This document shows, piece by piece, positions 1 to 7,720 of a DNA stretch of 16,670 bases (position 1 is the first letter of the stretch; the number at the start of each line of letters is the position of its first letter). Below the pieces are notes generated by a model, which searched no databases, had not been told where the DNA came from, and saw only the letters and a program-made list of their open reading frames with translations. The position numbers and the translations under genes were made by a program. The stretch is from Lachnospiraceae bacterium. Its GTDB lineage: Bacteria > Bacillota > Clostridia > Lachnospirales > Lachnospiraceae. The DNA lies in NCBI GenBank assembly GCA_900769115.1, contig CAAGFJ010000022.1:1-16670 (forward strand), in the 5' to 3' direction.

Positions 1-79
1 ACATGACACCACCCAAAAGCCGGGTTCACAACCTAAAACATGCGCGTCCGTTCACTTACGCTGTGCAAGGGTAATAAAT
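1..79. other. Non-coding flank downstream of the DUF4097 gene
   Basis: No credible coding frame is seen. This is the 3' side of the minus-strand padR operon. Positions 41-67 can form an imperfect hairpin: TGC 41-43 pairs with GCA 65-67 and GCGT 44-47 pairs with ACGC 58-61, with a 3-nt bulge and a loop containing GTTCACTT. There is no U-tract on either strand, so I do not call it a terminator. Its wording faintly resembles the palindromic element at 1967-2043. Confidence 0.4.
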
Positions 80-1045
80 TTAATGCGTGAAGTCCAGAGA
101 GATACTTCCGTAATGAGTGGACACCTGAATGGTATTTGGCGTATCCCTGATATAATTGTAATGCCCAGAAGCATCCTCGTCATCAACCTCAATATCGTCT
201 GTATCAGAGGTAAGATTAAGGCTATAATCGGATTTGCGGCCCTTCAGTTCCAGGTCACAATCGCCGGAATCCAGGGTTGCGGTCAGATTCATGATGGTGG
301 AGGCTTCGGCGTCTGCATCTCCGTAATGCAGGTTCAGGGTTACAGTGTCAGAGGTGAACTTTTCGGCAGAGAAATCACCGGAATCATTTGCTAGCGTGAA
401 ATCAGATATACTTGTAGAAGAAATATCAAAGTCACCATAATTTAGAACAAAATTGCCGGATGTTAATTCCGTGTTCGAGATAGTAACATCACCGTCATCG
501 GCGGTCAATTCCAATGTATTGCCGGACAGATGAGATAAGATGATATCACCATAGTTGGCAGTCACATTGATATGATCAAAATTCAGATGAGAAAGCTCTA
601 TATCGCCAGAGTTGTTTTTTAGTGTGATCTCGTTCAGTGCCTGCTTAGAAGGAACGGTAAGTACTAAGGCATAATCAGAATAGGAAGTTCCGCTAAGCGA
701 GAAATTAATGGTGTGTTCACTTTTGCTTTCCAGCTTTAAAGTATCATTTTCGATGGAATAAGTTGTGTGGATGTTGTTATATTCCGGATAAGACACGGAA
801 TAGGAATCTCCCTGTGTGATCACGATGTCATAGGAATCACAAGCAAGATCAATGTTTGTGAATGCGTCTAAATCCTTCTTGATAATTTTATGCTTGGCAT
901 TTTTTTCGGTGAAGAAGCGGTTGGAAGATGGAAGATAGGACCAATCCATACTGCCACCGAGCATATACCCACTTCCGGCAAGACCGATTCCGATTAAGAT
1001 AAAGCAAAGTGATACAATAGTTGTGATTTTAATAACCTGTTTCAT
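80..1045 (-). CDS. Membrane-anchored DUF4097-family repeat protein
   Basis: A 321-residue protein. The hydrophobic stretch at about residues 6-30 looks like a signal anchor, so the rest is probably extracytoplasmic. From residue 146 it carries a very regular motif, a residue then Gly-Asp, with glycines at 147, 166, 185, 204, 223, 242 and 261. The spacing is exactly 19 residues and the motif runs SGD, YGD, DGD, YGD, SGD, YGD, SGD. A degenerate copy follows near 283 and a YGS at 312-314. This is the pattern of DUF4097 (putative adhesin) domains, which are predicted to form a right-handed beta-helix. The start codon directly follows the stop of the DUF1700 gene (TAA then ATG), with a weak AAGG ribosome site about 8 nt upstream, so translation is probably coupled. 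It is the last gene of the PadR-controlled operon. The family assignment is fairly safe; ligand and role are unknown, and an envelope-sensing role is only inferred from context. Confidence 0.85.
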   Translation of the reverse strand: MKQVIKITTIVSLCFILIGIGLAGSGYMLGGSMDWSYLPSSNRFFTEKNAKHKIIKKDLDAFTNIDLACDSYDIVITQGDSYSVSYPEYNNIHTTYSIENDTLKLESKSEHTINFSLSGTSYSDYALVLTVPSKQALNEITLKNNSGDIELSHLNFDHINVTANYGDIILSHLSGNTLELTADDGDVTISNTELTSGNFVLNYGDFDISSTSISDFTLANDSGDFSAEKFTSDTVTLNLHYGDADAEASTIMNLTATLDSGDCDLELKGRKSDYSLNLTSDTDDIEVDDEDASGHYNYIRDTPNTIQVSTHYGSISLDFTH

Positions 1046-1630
1046 TTAGGATACCTTCTTTCTTATGAATAAATGTTTAAATGCGGCTGCAATTCCGTGT
1101 GTGCATACATTAGCAAATGCGATAGTTGCAATAGATAAAAGTAATCCGATGCCAAGTATCAGAAATCCTAAACCGGTACAGATGAGCTTCTGGGCAAATC
1201 CTGGTGCGGCAATAGTTGTAAAGAATAATGCAAAGCCGCAGGCAATACAGGCAAGGGAGACGCAGGCGATGGAAAGAACCAGACTGAATACCACGATCAA
1301 TAAAGCCACTAAGCAGATGATTGCTGCAAACGCAAGAGGAACAGCAACCGGGGAGGCACAGATGCCTAAAATAATCATCCAGATTACGGTTGTGTTATTC
1401 CGGATCCCGCCTTTTTCTTTCTGGGCATCCATATGTTTTTCCGTGCAGGTGGCAATGATCTCACGGGCAATCTCGTCCGGAGTACCTAAGGTGCCTGTGA
1501 CATCAGTAGAATCATCGGCTCCCATTTCCTGAAAATATTCTTCGTAGTAACGAATGGCATCTTCACGGTCCTCTTTTGGAAGACGTCTCAAACGCTTCTC
1601 TAATTGTTTGATAAATTCGGTCTTATTCAT
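1046..1630 (-). CDS. DUF1700 / HAAS-domain membrane protein
   Basis: A 194-residue protein. Residues 1 to about 65 form a charged helical domain beginning MNKTEFIKQLEKRL, with RYYEEYF and a TPDEIAREI motif; this is the signature of the HAAS/DUF1700 family. From about residue 78 there are roughly four hydrophobic segments, so the C-terminal two thirds is probably integral membrane. HAAS proteins are typically encoded beside PadR regulators and DUF4097 proteins, as here, and are thought to link the regulator to a membrane signal; the mechanism is not settled. The start overlaps the padR stop by 8 nt (ATGAATAA), and AGGAGG lies 8 nt upstream inside padR, so the two genes are translationally coupled. 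The gene abuts the DUF4097 gene without a gap. Family call confident; function inferred. Confidence 0.88.
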   Translation of the reverse strand: MNKTEFIKQLEKRLRRLPKEDREDAIRYYEEYFQEMGADDSTDVTGTLGTPDEIAREIIATCTEKHMDAQKEKGGIRNNTTVIWMIILGICASPVAVPLAFAAIICLVALLIVVFSLVLSIACVSLACIACGFALFFTTIAAPGFAQKLICTGLGFLILGIGLLLSIATIAFANVCTHGIAAAFKHLFIRKKVS

Positions 1631-1940
1631 AGCTTATCCCTCCTAACAGAGTGTCAATTTTGTTCTTGTAAGACTCCCATTCTTTTTTGTAAAATGTTAA
1701 TTTTTCTTTGCCGGTATCGGTTAATTGATAATATCTCCGGTTCCTGCCCTGAAAAGGTTGATCATAGGTTGTTAAACAGTTGTCCTTTTGCAATCGCCGT
1801 AATACTGGATATAAGGTAGATTCTGAAATGTCAACAATCTCTTTTATCTGTGCGGTTAAAGTATAGCCATAGGCATCCTCTTTTTCTAAGATGGCAAGAA
1901 CGCAGGCGTCTAGCAGTGGTGCTGCGATCTGAAATGTCAT
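1623..1940 (-). CDS. PadR-family transcriptional regulator
   Basis: A protein of about 105 residues with the single winged-helix fold of small PadR repressors. It has the N-terminal helix LLDACVLAILEKEDAYGYTL, the recognition region ISESTLYPVLRRLQKDN, the wing with GRNRRYYQLTDTGKEKL, and a short C-terminal dimerisation helix. An in-frame ATG lies at 1946, but AGGAGG is only 2 nt from it and 8 nt from the ATG at 1940, so 1940 is the better start. The operon promoter at 2073-2101 contains a palindrome that is a good candidate for this protein's own operator, suggesting autorepression, the usual mode for the family. It is the first gene of the padR-DUF1700-DUF4097 operon and diverges from secA. 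The inducing signal is unknown. Confidence 0.92.
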   Translation of the reverse strand: MTFQIAAPLLDACVLAILEKEDAYGYTLTAQIKEIVDISESTLYPVLRRLQKDNCLTTYDQPFQGRNRRYYQLTDTGKEKLTFYKKEWESYKNKIDTLLGGISYE

Positions 1941-1966
1941 AAGCATGACCTCCTTGCTTGAATGTG

Positions 1967-2043
1967 ATTATGAACGCATAAGTGCGAATGCAACTTTTGA
2001 AGTGAGCGTTCGCACATAAGTACACGAAGTGCCGGTTCATAAT
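1967..2043. repeat. 77-bp nested palindromic element in the padR leader
   Basis: The outer arms ATTATGAAC (1967-1975) and GTTCATAAT (2035-2043) are perfectly complementary over 9 bp. Inside, 1982-1991 pairs with 2006-2015 over 10 bp with one G-T, capped by ACTT/AAGT (1993-1996 with 2000-2003). A second small hairpin is CAC-GAA-GTG at 2023-2031. Together these form a three-way junction. The element lies in the predicted 5' leader of the padR transcript. It has no U-tract, so a simple terminator is unlikely. It could be a structured RNA leader or a dispersed palindromic repeat. Confidence 0.6.
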
Positions 2044-2072
2044 ATAATAAATAATATTGCTTCTTGTCTAAT

Positions 2073-2101
2073 ACTATACGACATATAATATTGTATGTCA
2101 A
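2073..2101 (-). promoter_or_regulatory. Sigma-A promoter of the padR operon
   Basis: Read on the minus strand there is a consensus -35 TTGACA (2101-2096), a 17-bp spacer and a -10 TATAGT (2078-2073). Transcription would start near 2066, giving a leader of about 125 nt before the padR ATG at 1940. Confidence 0.82.
2080..2099. promoter_or_regulatory. Probable PadR operator (20-bp palindrome)
   Basis: GACATATAATATTGTATGTC is a palindrome in 9 of 10 base pairs. It fills the spacer between the -35 and -10 boxes of the padR promoter and overlaps part of the -35 box, so a bound dimer would block RNA polymerase. The binding protein is inferred from position; PadR family regulators commonly control their own operons through such dyads. 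Confidence 0.65.
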
Positions 2102-2137
2102 GCAGAAAATGTAGGATTGCAGAATCCCTGCTTTTTC

Positions 2138-2166
2138 TTTACTTTTGCGGGGAACAATGTTAGAAT
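2138..2166 (+). promoter_or_regulatory. Probable secA promoter
   Basis: A -35 TTTACT (2138-2143), a 17-bp spacer and a -10 TAGAAT (2161-2166) precede secA, giving a predicted leader of about 37 nt. Its -35 lies only about 36 bp from that of the divergent padR promoter, so occupancy of one could affect the other. Confidence 0.65.
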
Positions 2167-2210
2167 GATATCCGTATGATTATATTTCAAATAGAAATAG
2201 GAGTGGAAAA

Positions 2211-4784
2211 ATGGGTATTTTCGAGAAAGTGTTTGGAACACATAGTGAGAAAGAGATCAAACGAATTCAGCCACTGGTAGATAAAATTTTAGCGTTAGAT
2301 GAGTCTATGCAGGCATTAAATGATGCAGAATTGCGTGGCAAGACGGAGGAATTTAAGCAACGTTTATCAGAAGGCGCGACATTAGATGATCTATTGGTAG
2401 AGGCGTTTGCAGTTGTGAGGGAAGCTGCCGTTCGAACACTTGGCATGAAGCACTATCCGGTACAGATTATGGGTGGTATCCTGTTGCATCAGGGAAGAAT
2501 TCCGGAGATGCGTACCGGTGAAGGTAAGACCTTGGTGTCTACGCTTCCTGCATATTTGAATGCTTTAGAGGGGAAAGGTGTTCATATTGTAACGGTTAAT
2601 GATTACCTGGCAAAGCGTGATGCTGAGTGGATGGGACAGATTCATGAGTTCCTAGGTTTGAAGGTTGGAGTTATTTTGAACAGTAGTTCTAATGAAGAAC
2701 GCCGTGATGCATATAATTGTGACATCACCTATGTAACCAATAATGAATTAGGATTCGATTATTTGCGGGACAACATGGTTATTTATAAAGAGCAGCTTGT
2801 GCAGAGGGAGCTGCATTATGCGATCGTGGATGAGGTTGATTCGGTATTGATTGATGAGGCAAGAACTCCGCTTATCATTTCCGGACAGAGTGGTAAGTCA
2901 ACCGAGCTTTACAGAATGTGTGACCTGTTGGCGCGCCGTATGAAACGTGGCCAGGGAGATGGTGAGCTTTCTAAGATGGATGCCATTATGGGTGTGGATA
3001 TCGAAGAAGACGGAGATTTCCTTGTGAATGAGAAGGACAAACAGGTTATGCTGACGGCTCAGGGTGTGAAAGAAGTGGAGAATTTCTTCCACATTGAGAA
3101 CTTAGCAGATTCTGATAACTTAGAGATTCAGCACAATATTATCTTAGCACTTCGTGCACATAATCTGATGTTTAAGGACAAGGATTATATTGTGAAAGAT
3201 AATGAGGTGTTGATCGTCGACGAGTTTACTGGACGTGTTATGCCGGGTAGACGTTTTTCAGATGGTCTGCACCAGGCGATCGAAGCAAAAGAGAATGTTA
3301 AGGTGCGCAGAGAGAGTAAGACGTTGGCTACGATTACTTTCCAGAATTTCTTTAATAAATATGATAAGAAGGCAGGTATGACCGGTACTGCGCTTACGGA
3401 AGAAGAAGAGTTCCGTGAGATTTATGGAATGGATGTAGTAGAGGTTCCGACGAATCTGCCAATAGCAAGAATTGATGAGGATGATTCTGTATTTTGCACG
3501 AAGAAAGAGAAACTGAATGCAATTATCGAAGATATTAATGAATGTTACAGGAAGGGTCAGCCGGTATTGGTTGGTACAATCACCATCGATTCTTCTGAGG
3601 AAGTTAGTCGATTGTTGACTAAGAAACATATTCCACACAAAGTATTAAATGCAAAGTTCCATGAGCTGGAAGCGGAGATTGTTGCACAGGCAGGACAGAT
3701 GAATGCAGTTACCATTGCGACGAATATGGCTGGTCGTGGTACAGATATCAAGCTAGGCGAGGGTGTGAAGGAATTAGGTGGTCTTCGTATTATTGGTACA
3801 GAAAGACATGAATCCAGACGTATTGACAACCAGTTGCGTGGACGTGCCGGACGTCAGGGTGATCCAGGTCAGTCTAAGTTCTATCTTTCATTGGAAGATG
3901 ACTTGATGCGTCTGTTTGGATCAGAGCGTGTTATGGCGATGTATGAAGCATTGAATATTCCGGAAGGTGAAGAGATTCGTCATAAGACGATCACTAAGTT
4001 CATTGAGAAAGCACAGAAGAAGATTGAGAACAATAACTTTGGTATTCGTAAGAATCTGTTGGATTACGATCAGGTAATGAACGAACAAAGAGAAGTAATC
4101 TACAAGGAACGTCGTCGTGTATTGGACGGAGAGAATATGCGTGATGTGATCTACAATATGATTAACGAAGATGCAGAGGAGATCATTAACCGTAATATCA
4201 ATGAGGATGCATATCCTTCTGAGTGGGATATGAAGTCTCTGAATCAGGAATTACTTGATATTTTCCCAATGGAGAAGATTGTGCTTTCTGAGGATGACAA
4301 GAAACATATGAGCAAAAAGGATCTGGTTCAGAGAGTGAAGGAGACGGTGAATAAGCTGTATGAAGAAAAAGAGACAGAGTTCCCAGAGCCTGAGATGATC
4401 CGTGAGGCAGAGCGTGTCATCTTATTGAAGGTAATTGACCGTAAATGGATGGATCATATTGACGACATGGAACAGATGCGCCAGGGAATCGGACTTCGTG
4501 CACTGGGTCAGAGAGATCCATTGGTAGAATATAAGTTTGTTGGATTTGATATGTTTAATGAGATGACAGCAGGTATCCGTCAGGAGACTGTGAAAGCATT
4601 ATTACATATCCGTGTAGAGCAGAAAGTGGAGCGTGAGGAAGTAGCCAAGGTGACGGGTACTAACAAGGATGACTCCAGCGTAAAGGAACCAGTGAAACGT
4701 AAGAGTGCGAAGATTGGAAGAAATGATCCATGCCCATGTGGGTCTGGATTGAAATATAAGCAATGTTGTGGTAAGAATGCATAA
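2211..4784 (+). CDS. secA: Preprotein translocase ATPase SecA
   Basis: An 857-residue ATPase that drives Sec-dependent export of unfolded preproteins through SecYEG at the membrane. The Walker A motif is MRTGEGKT at residues 100-107, and the DEAD-like Walker B is DEVD at 207-210, followed by the SecA signature VLIDEARTPLI. The preprotein cross-linking domain follows at about 226-370. The second nucleotide-binding domain contains TNMAGRGTDIKLG (504-516) and the arginine-finger motif QLRGRAGRQGD (541-551). The C-terminus has a zinc-binding tail with cysteines 841, 843, 852 and 853 (the CxC...CC SEC-C motif), which in other bacteria contacts SecB or the ribosome. The length is slightly above that of the Bacillus protein. 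AGGAG lies 7 nt before the ATG. It is the first gene of a plus-strand group with prfB, the cheW-like gene and hom. Confidence 0.98.
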   Translation: MGIFEKVFGTHSEKEIKRIQPLVDKILALDESMQALNDAELRGKTEEFKQRLSEGATLDDLLVEAFAVVREAAVRTLGMKHYPVQIMGGILLHQGRIPEMRTGEGKTLVSTLPAYLNALEGKGVHIVTVNDYLAKRDAEWMGQIHEFLGLKVGVILNSSSNEERRDAYNCDITYVTNNELGFDYLRDNMVIYKEQLVQRELHYAIVDEVDSVLIDEARTPLIISGQSGKSTELYRMCDLLARRMKRGQGDGELSKMDAIMGVDIEEDGDFLVNEKDKQVMLTAQGVKEVENFFHIENLADSDNLEIQHNIILALRAHNLMFKDKDYIVKDNEVLIVDEFTGRVMPGRRFSDGLHQAIEAKENVKVRRESKTLATITFQNFFNKYDKKAGMTGTALTEEEEFREIYGMDVVEVPTNLPIARIDEDDSVFCTKKEKLNAIIEDINECYRKGQPVLVGTITIDSSEEVSRLLTKKHIPHKVLNAKFHELEAEIVAQAGQMNAVTIATNMAGRGTDIKLGEGVKELGGLRIIGTERHESRRIDNQLRGRAGRQGDPGQSKFYLSLEDDLMRLFGSERVMAMYEALNIPEGEEIRHKTITKFIEKAQKKIENNNFGIRKNLLDYDQVMNEQREVIYKERRRVLDGENMRDVIYNMINEDAEEIINRNINEDAYPSEWDMKSLNQELLDIFPMEKIVLSEDDKKHMSKKDLVQRVKETVNKLYEEKETEFPEPEMIREAERVILLKVIDRKWMDHIDDMEQMRQGIGLRALGQRDPLVEYKFVGFDMFNEMTAGIRQETVKALLHIRVEQKVEREEVAKVTGTNKDDSSVKEPVKRKSAKIGRNDPCPCGSGLKYKQCCGKNA

Positions 4785-4826
4785 TTGCTGATGGAATATA
4801 TTTTTAATATAGAAAGAGGTGATTCT

Positions 4827-5940
4827 GTGATAGAGACAGATAACTATAAGTTTGAACTTGCTCAATATGAGACTCCATTACAGGAAGTGAGGGATTCACT
4901 TTGACATCCCTATCAAACAGGATAAGGTAGCAGAGTTAGAAGCAGATATGGAGGCTCCGGACTTCTGGAATGATGTAGAACATTCCAATGAAGTTATGAA
5001 GACTGTAAAAGGGCTCAAGGATATATTGGAAGCCTATAAACGGGTGGAAGAGGAATATGATGAGGTCGGAACTTTGATTGAGATGGCGGATGAAGAGGAG
5101 GATACTTCGCTGCTGGCGGAGATTGAAGAAACCCTGAATCAGTTTAAAGAGGATTTTGAAGCATTAAGGATTCAGACGCTTTTGTCTGGTGAATTTGATA
5201 AAGATAATGCAATTGTTACACTTCATGCGGGTGCTGGTGGAACAGAAAGCTGTGATTGGACAGGTATGCTGATGCGTATGTATACCAGATGGGCAGAAAA
5301 ACGTGGATTTTCTACGGAGATATTAGATTATCTGGAGGGAGAAGAAGCGGGTGTGAAGTCAGTGACAATCCAGATTAATGGTGAGAATGCATACGGCTAT
5401 CTTAAGTCAGAGAAGGGCGTGCATCGCCTGGTACGTATATCTCCGTTTAATGCGGCAGGTAAGCGGCAAACTTCTTTCTCGTCCTGTGATGTAATGCCGG
5501 ATATTGAAGAGGATGTGTCTGTGGATATTAAGGATGAGGATCTGAGAATTGATACTTACCGTGCAAGCGGTGCAGGTGGACAGCACATCAATAAGACGTC
5601 TTCCGCAATCCGTATCACCCATTTGCCAACGGGGATTGTAGTGCAATGTCAGAATCAGCGTTCACAGCATCAGAATAAGGATAAAGCTATGAAGATGCTG
5701 GCATCCAAGTTGTATGTACTGAAACAGCAGGAGAATCAGGAGAAGTTGGATGATATTCGAGGAGACATCTCAGAGAATGGATTTGGCTCACAGATTCGTT
5801 CTTATGTGATGCAGCCGTATACGATGGTAAAGGATCATCGAACCGGTATGGAAGTTAGTAACGTGAATGGTGTATTGGATGGAAATGTAGAACCATTTAT
5901 GAATGCATATTTGAAATGGATCAATCTGAATAAGGAGTAA
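4827..5940 (+). CDS. prfB: Peptide chain release factor RF2, with programmed +1 frameshift
   Basis: RF2 recognises UGA and UAA stop codons and triggers peptidyl-tRNA hydrolysis in the ribosome. Translation should begin at GTG 4827, which has AGGTG 5 nt upstream. It reads 25 codons to CTT (4899-4901), meets an in-frame TGA (4902-4904), and shifts +1 to read GAC onward. The joined product is 370 residues. In that numbering the stop-recognition tripeptide SPF falls at 205-207 and the catalytic GGQ at 250-252, the same positions as in E. coli RF2, which supports both the start and the frameshift. A call beginning at ATG 4948 would lose the first 40 residues. It lies 42 nt after secA, and its stop sits at the start of the cheW-like gene. 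Expression is autoregulated: low RF2 slows termination at the internal TGA and favours the shift. Confidence 0.96.
4890..4905 (+). promoter_or_regulatory. RF2 programmed +1 frameshift site
   Basis: AGGGATTCACTTTGAC holds an internal Shine-Dalgarno-like AGGGAT, the slippery CTT, the in-frame TGA stop and a following C that weakens termination. Aligned with the classical AGGGGGTATCTTTGAC, the distance from AGG to CTT is identical, but the Shine-Dalgarno part is weaker. After the shift the reading continues D-I-P, as in other RF2 proteins. Confidence 0.95.
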
Positions 5941-5945
5941 TGTTT

Positions 5946-6410
5946 ATGGAAGAACAGAAGTTTGTTATATTTCAATTGGCAGATCAAAAATATGGCATGC
6001 ATTTAATGCGGGTGAATGGAATTGAGCAGGATTATCATATTATTCCGGTTCCGAATGCTCCGGAAGGAATTAGTGGTCTTATCAATTTGCGTGGAACAGT
6101 AATTCCGGTATATAGCTTACGGGAGCGTTTTGGGATGGATCCAAGAATTGATAATCCGGGCAAGAGTCTGCTTGTTACAAGCAGTCATGGAACCCTTTTG
6201 GCATATGAAGTGGATGCTGTGGATGAGATTGAGGAAGTTTCAACAGATTGTATTAATTCGATGCCATCAGTAGCGTCTAATGATGAGACTTCCTTTATGG
6301 AGTGGGTACTTCATATTGGCAATGATATTGTGATTGCAATTAATGTAGACAAAGTATTATCTGAAGATGCCAAGCAATTGGTGGAGCAGTTAATCGAAGA
6401 GAATCAATAA
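5946..6410 (+). CDS. CheW-like domain protein
   Basis: A 154-residue protein consisting of a single CheW-like domain. It begins with KFVIFQLADQKYGMHLMRVNGIE and has the typical IPVPNAPEGISGLINLRGTVIPV core, then LLVTSSHGTLLAYEVDAVDEI and a late IAINVDKVL strand. CheW proteins are cytoplasmic adaptors that couple chemoreceptors to the kinase CheA. The first ATG (5940) overlaps the prfB stop as TAATG, but AAGGAG is 2 nt from it and 8 nt from the ATG at 5946, so the second is preferred. No receptor, kinase or other chemotaxis gene lies in the window, and the neighbours are prfB and hom. It could serve a remote chemotaxis array or be a stand-alone adaptor. Domain call confident; role uncertain, so no symbol is given. 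Confidence 0.88.
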   Translation: MEEQKFVIFQLADQKYGMHLMRVNGIEQDYHIIPVPNAPEGISGLINLRGTVIPVYSLRERFGMDPRIDNPGKSLLVTSSHGTLLAYEVDAVDEIEEVSTDCINSMPSVASNDETSFMEWVLHIGNDIVIAINVDKVLSEDAKQLVEQLIEENQ

Positions 6411-6436
6411 ATATACAAGGTGATAAGGAGGTAGTT

Positions 6437-7660
6437 ATGGTTAATATTGCAGTTTTAGGCTATGGTACAGTAGGATCTGGAGTGGTAGAGGTAATTAATA
6501 CGAATCATGACAGTATCAATAAGAGAGCTGGAAAGGATATTAACATCAAATATGTATTGGATCTGCGTGAGTTTGAGGGTGACCCGGTTCAGAAGATTTT
6601 AGTACACGACTATGATATTATTTTAAAGGATCCGGAAGTGGATATTGTTGTAGAGGTTATGGGAGGAGTAGAACCGGCATATACCTTTACCAAGCAAGCG
6701 CTTTTGGCAGGTAAGAGCGTGTGCACATCCAATAAGGAATTGGTGGCAAAACATGGGGCAGAGCTTCTTGCAATTGCAAAGGAGCATAAGCTGAATTATT
6801 TGTTTGAGGCGTCTGTAGGTGGTGGTATTCCAATTATCCGTCCACTGAATAGTTCTTTGACTGCGGATGAGATTACAGAGATTACCGGTATTTTGAATGG
6901 TACAACGAATTACATATTGACCGAGATGGCGGAAAAAGGAGCAGCATTCGAAGATGTGCTTAAGATTGCACAGGAGAAAGGTTATGCAGAACGGAATCCG
7001 GAAGCAGATGTAGAGGGATACGATGCATGTAGAAAGATTGCAATACTGACTTCTTTGGTTGCTGGTGAACAGGTAGATTATGAGGATATTCACACAGAAG
7101 GAATTACTAAGATTACAGCAGTTGATTTTGAATATGCTAAGGCGATGAAGGCATCTATTAAGCTGCTTGGCATGAGCAAGAAAGTGGATGGAACTTTCTA
7201 TTCTATGGTGGCACCATTTATGATTGGACAACAGCATCCTTTGATTGGTGTCAATGGTGTATTTAATGGTATCTTTGTACATGGTAATGTATTAGATGAT
7301 GTTATGTTTTATGGTCGCGGAGCGGGTAAACTTCCGACAGCCAGTGCGGTTGTATCAGATATAGTAGATGCAGTAAAGCATATGCATACTAATATTATGA
7401 CAATCTGGGAAGAACGCAAGAGCAATCTTGGTAAATTTGAGGATTGCGAGAATAAGTTCTTTGTTCGTATGAAGGATAAGGGATTAGATGATGACCAGAT
7501 GCTTGGAATTAAGAACGCATTTGGTGATGTGCTGTATGTGAAGGCACCGGGTGTGAATGATGAATTGGCATTTGTGACCAATAAGATGCGGGAAGGTGAT
7601 TTTGCAGAACATATTGCAAAATTTGAGGATGTGTATAGTGTGATTCGTGTTGATTTCTAG
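6437..7660 (+). CDS. hom: Homoserine dehydrogenase
   Basis: A 407-residue enzyme that reduces aspartate semialdehyde to homoserine with NAD(P)H, at the branch to threonine and methionine. The N-terminal Rossmann fold has the nucleotide motif GYGTVGSGV (residues 8-16). The catalytic domain contains ITGILNGTTNYIL and the signature EADVEGYDACRK. Glu185, Asp191, Asp196 and Lys200 keep the spacing of the four active-site residues of the yeast enzyme. The C-terminal part, about 325-407, is consistent with a short ACT-like regulatory domain, but this is less certain. It is monofunctional, with no aspartokinase fused. AAGGAGG lies 5 nt before the ATG. It follows the cheW-like gene by 26 nt and is probably the last gene of the secA group, with a hairpin terminator about 60 nt downstream. 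No T-box or riboswitch is seen before it. Confidence 0.97.
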   Translation: MVNIAVLGYGTVGSGVVEVINTNHDSINKRAGKDINIKYVLDLREFEGDPVQKILVHDYDIILKDPEVDIVVEVMGGVEPAYTFTKQALLAGKSVCTSNKELVAKHGAELLAIAKEHKLNYLFEASVGGGIPIIRPLNSSLTADEITEITGILNGTTNYILTEMAEKGAAFEDVLKIAQEKGYAERNPEADVEGYDACRKIAILTSLVAGEQVDYEDIHTEGITKITAVDFEYAKAMKASIKLLGMSKKVDGTFYSMVAPFMIGQQHPLIGVNGVFNGIFVHGNVLDDVMFYGRGAGKLPTASAVVSDIVDAVKHMHTNIMTIWEERKSNLGKFEDCENKFFVRMKDKGLDDDQMLGIKNAFGDVLYVKAPGVNDELAFVTNKMREGDFAEHIAKFEDVYSVIRVDF

Positions 7661-7720
7661 GAAGCTGTCAGGAACGGGGCATCTATACAGAATTGAGATT
7701 ATGATATGAAGCTGTTATAT

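Noticed and set aside
1065..1532. A 155-codon plus-strand frame
   Set aside because: It is antisense to the DUF1700 gene, whose family motifs, ribosome site and coupling are convincing.
2101..2132. Hairpin AGCAG...CTGCT with inner GGATT/AATCC followed by TTTTTCTTT
   Set aside because: It looks like a terminator but lies between divergent promoters and upstream of the secA -35, with no plus-strand gene to its left in the window. The stem has an unbalanced bulge, so I do not call it.
6623..7282. A long 219-codon minus-strand frame inside hom
   Set aside because: It is fully antisense to a clear hom gene, has a biased His/Cys/Ile composition and no domain, so it is a shadow of hom codon usage.
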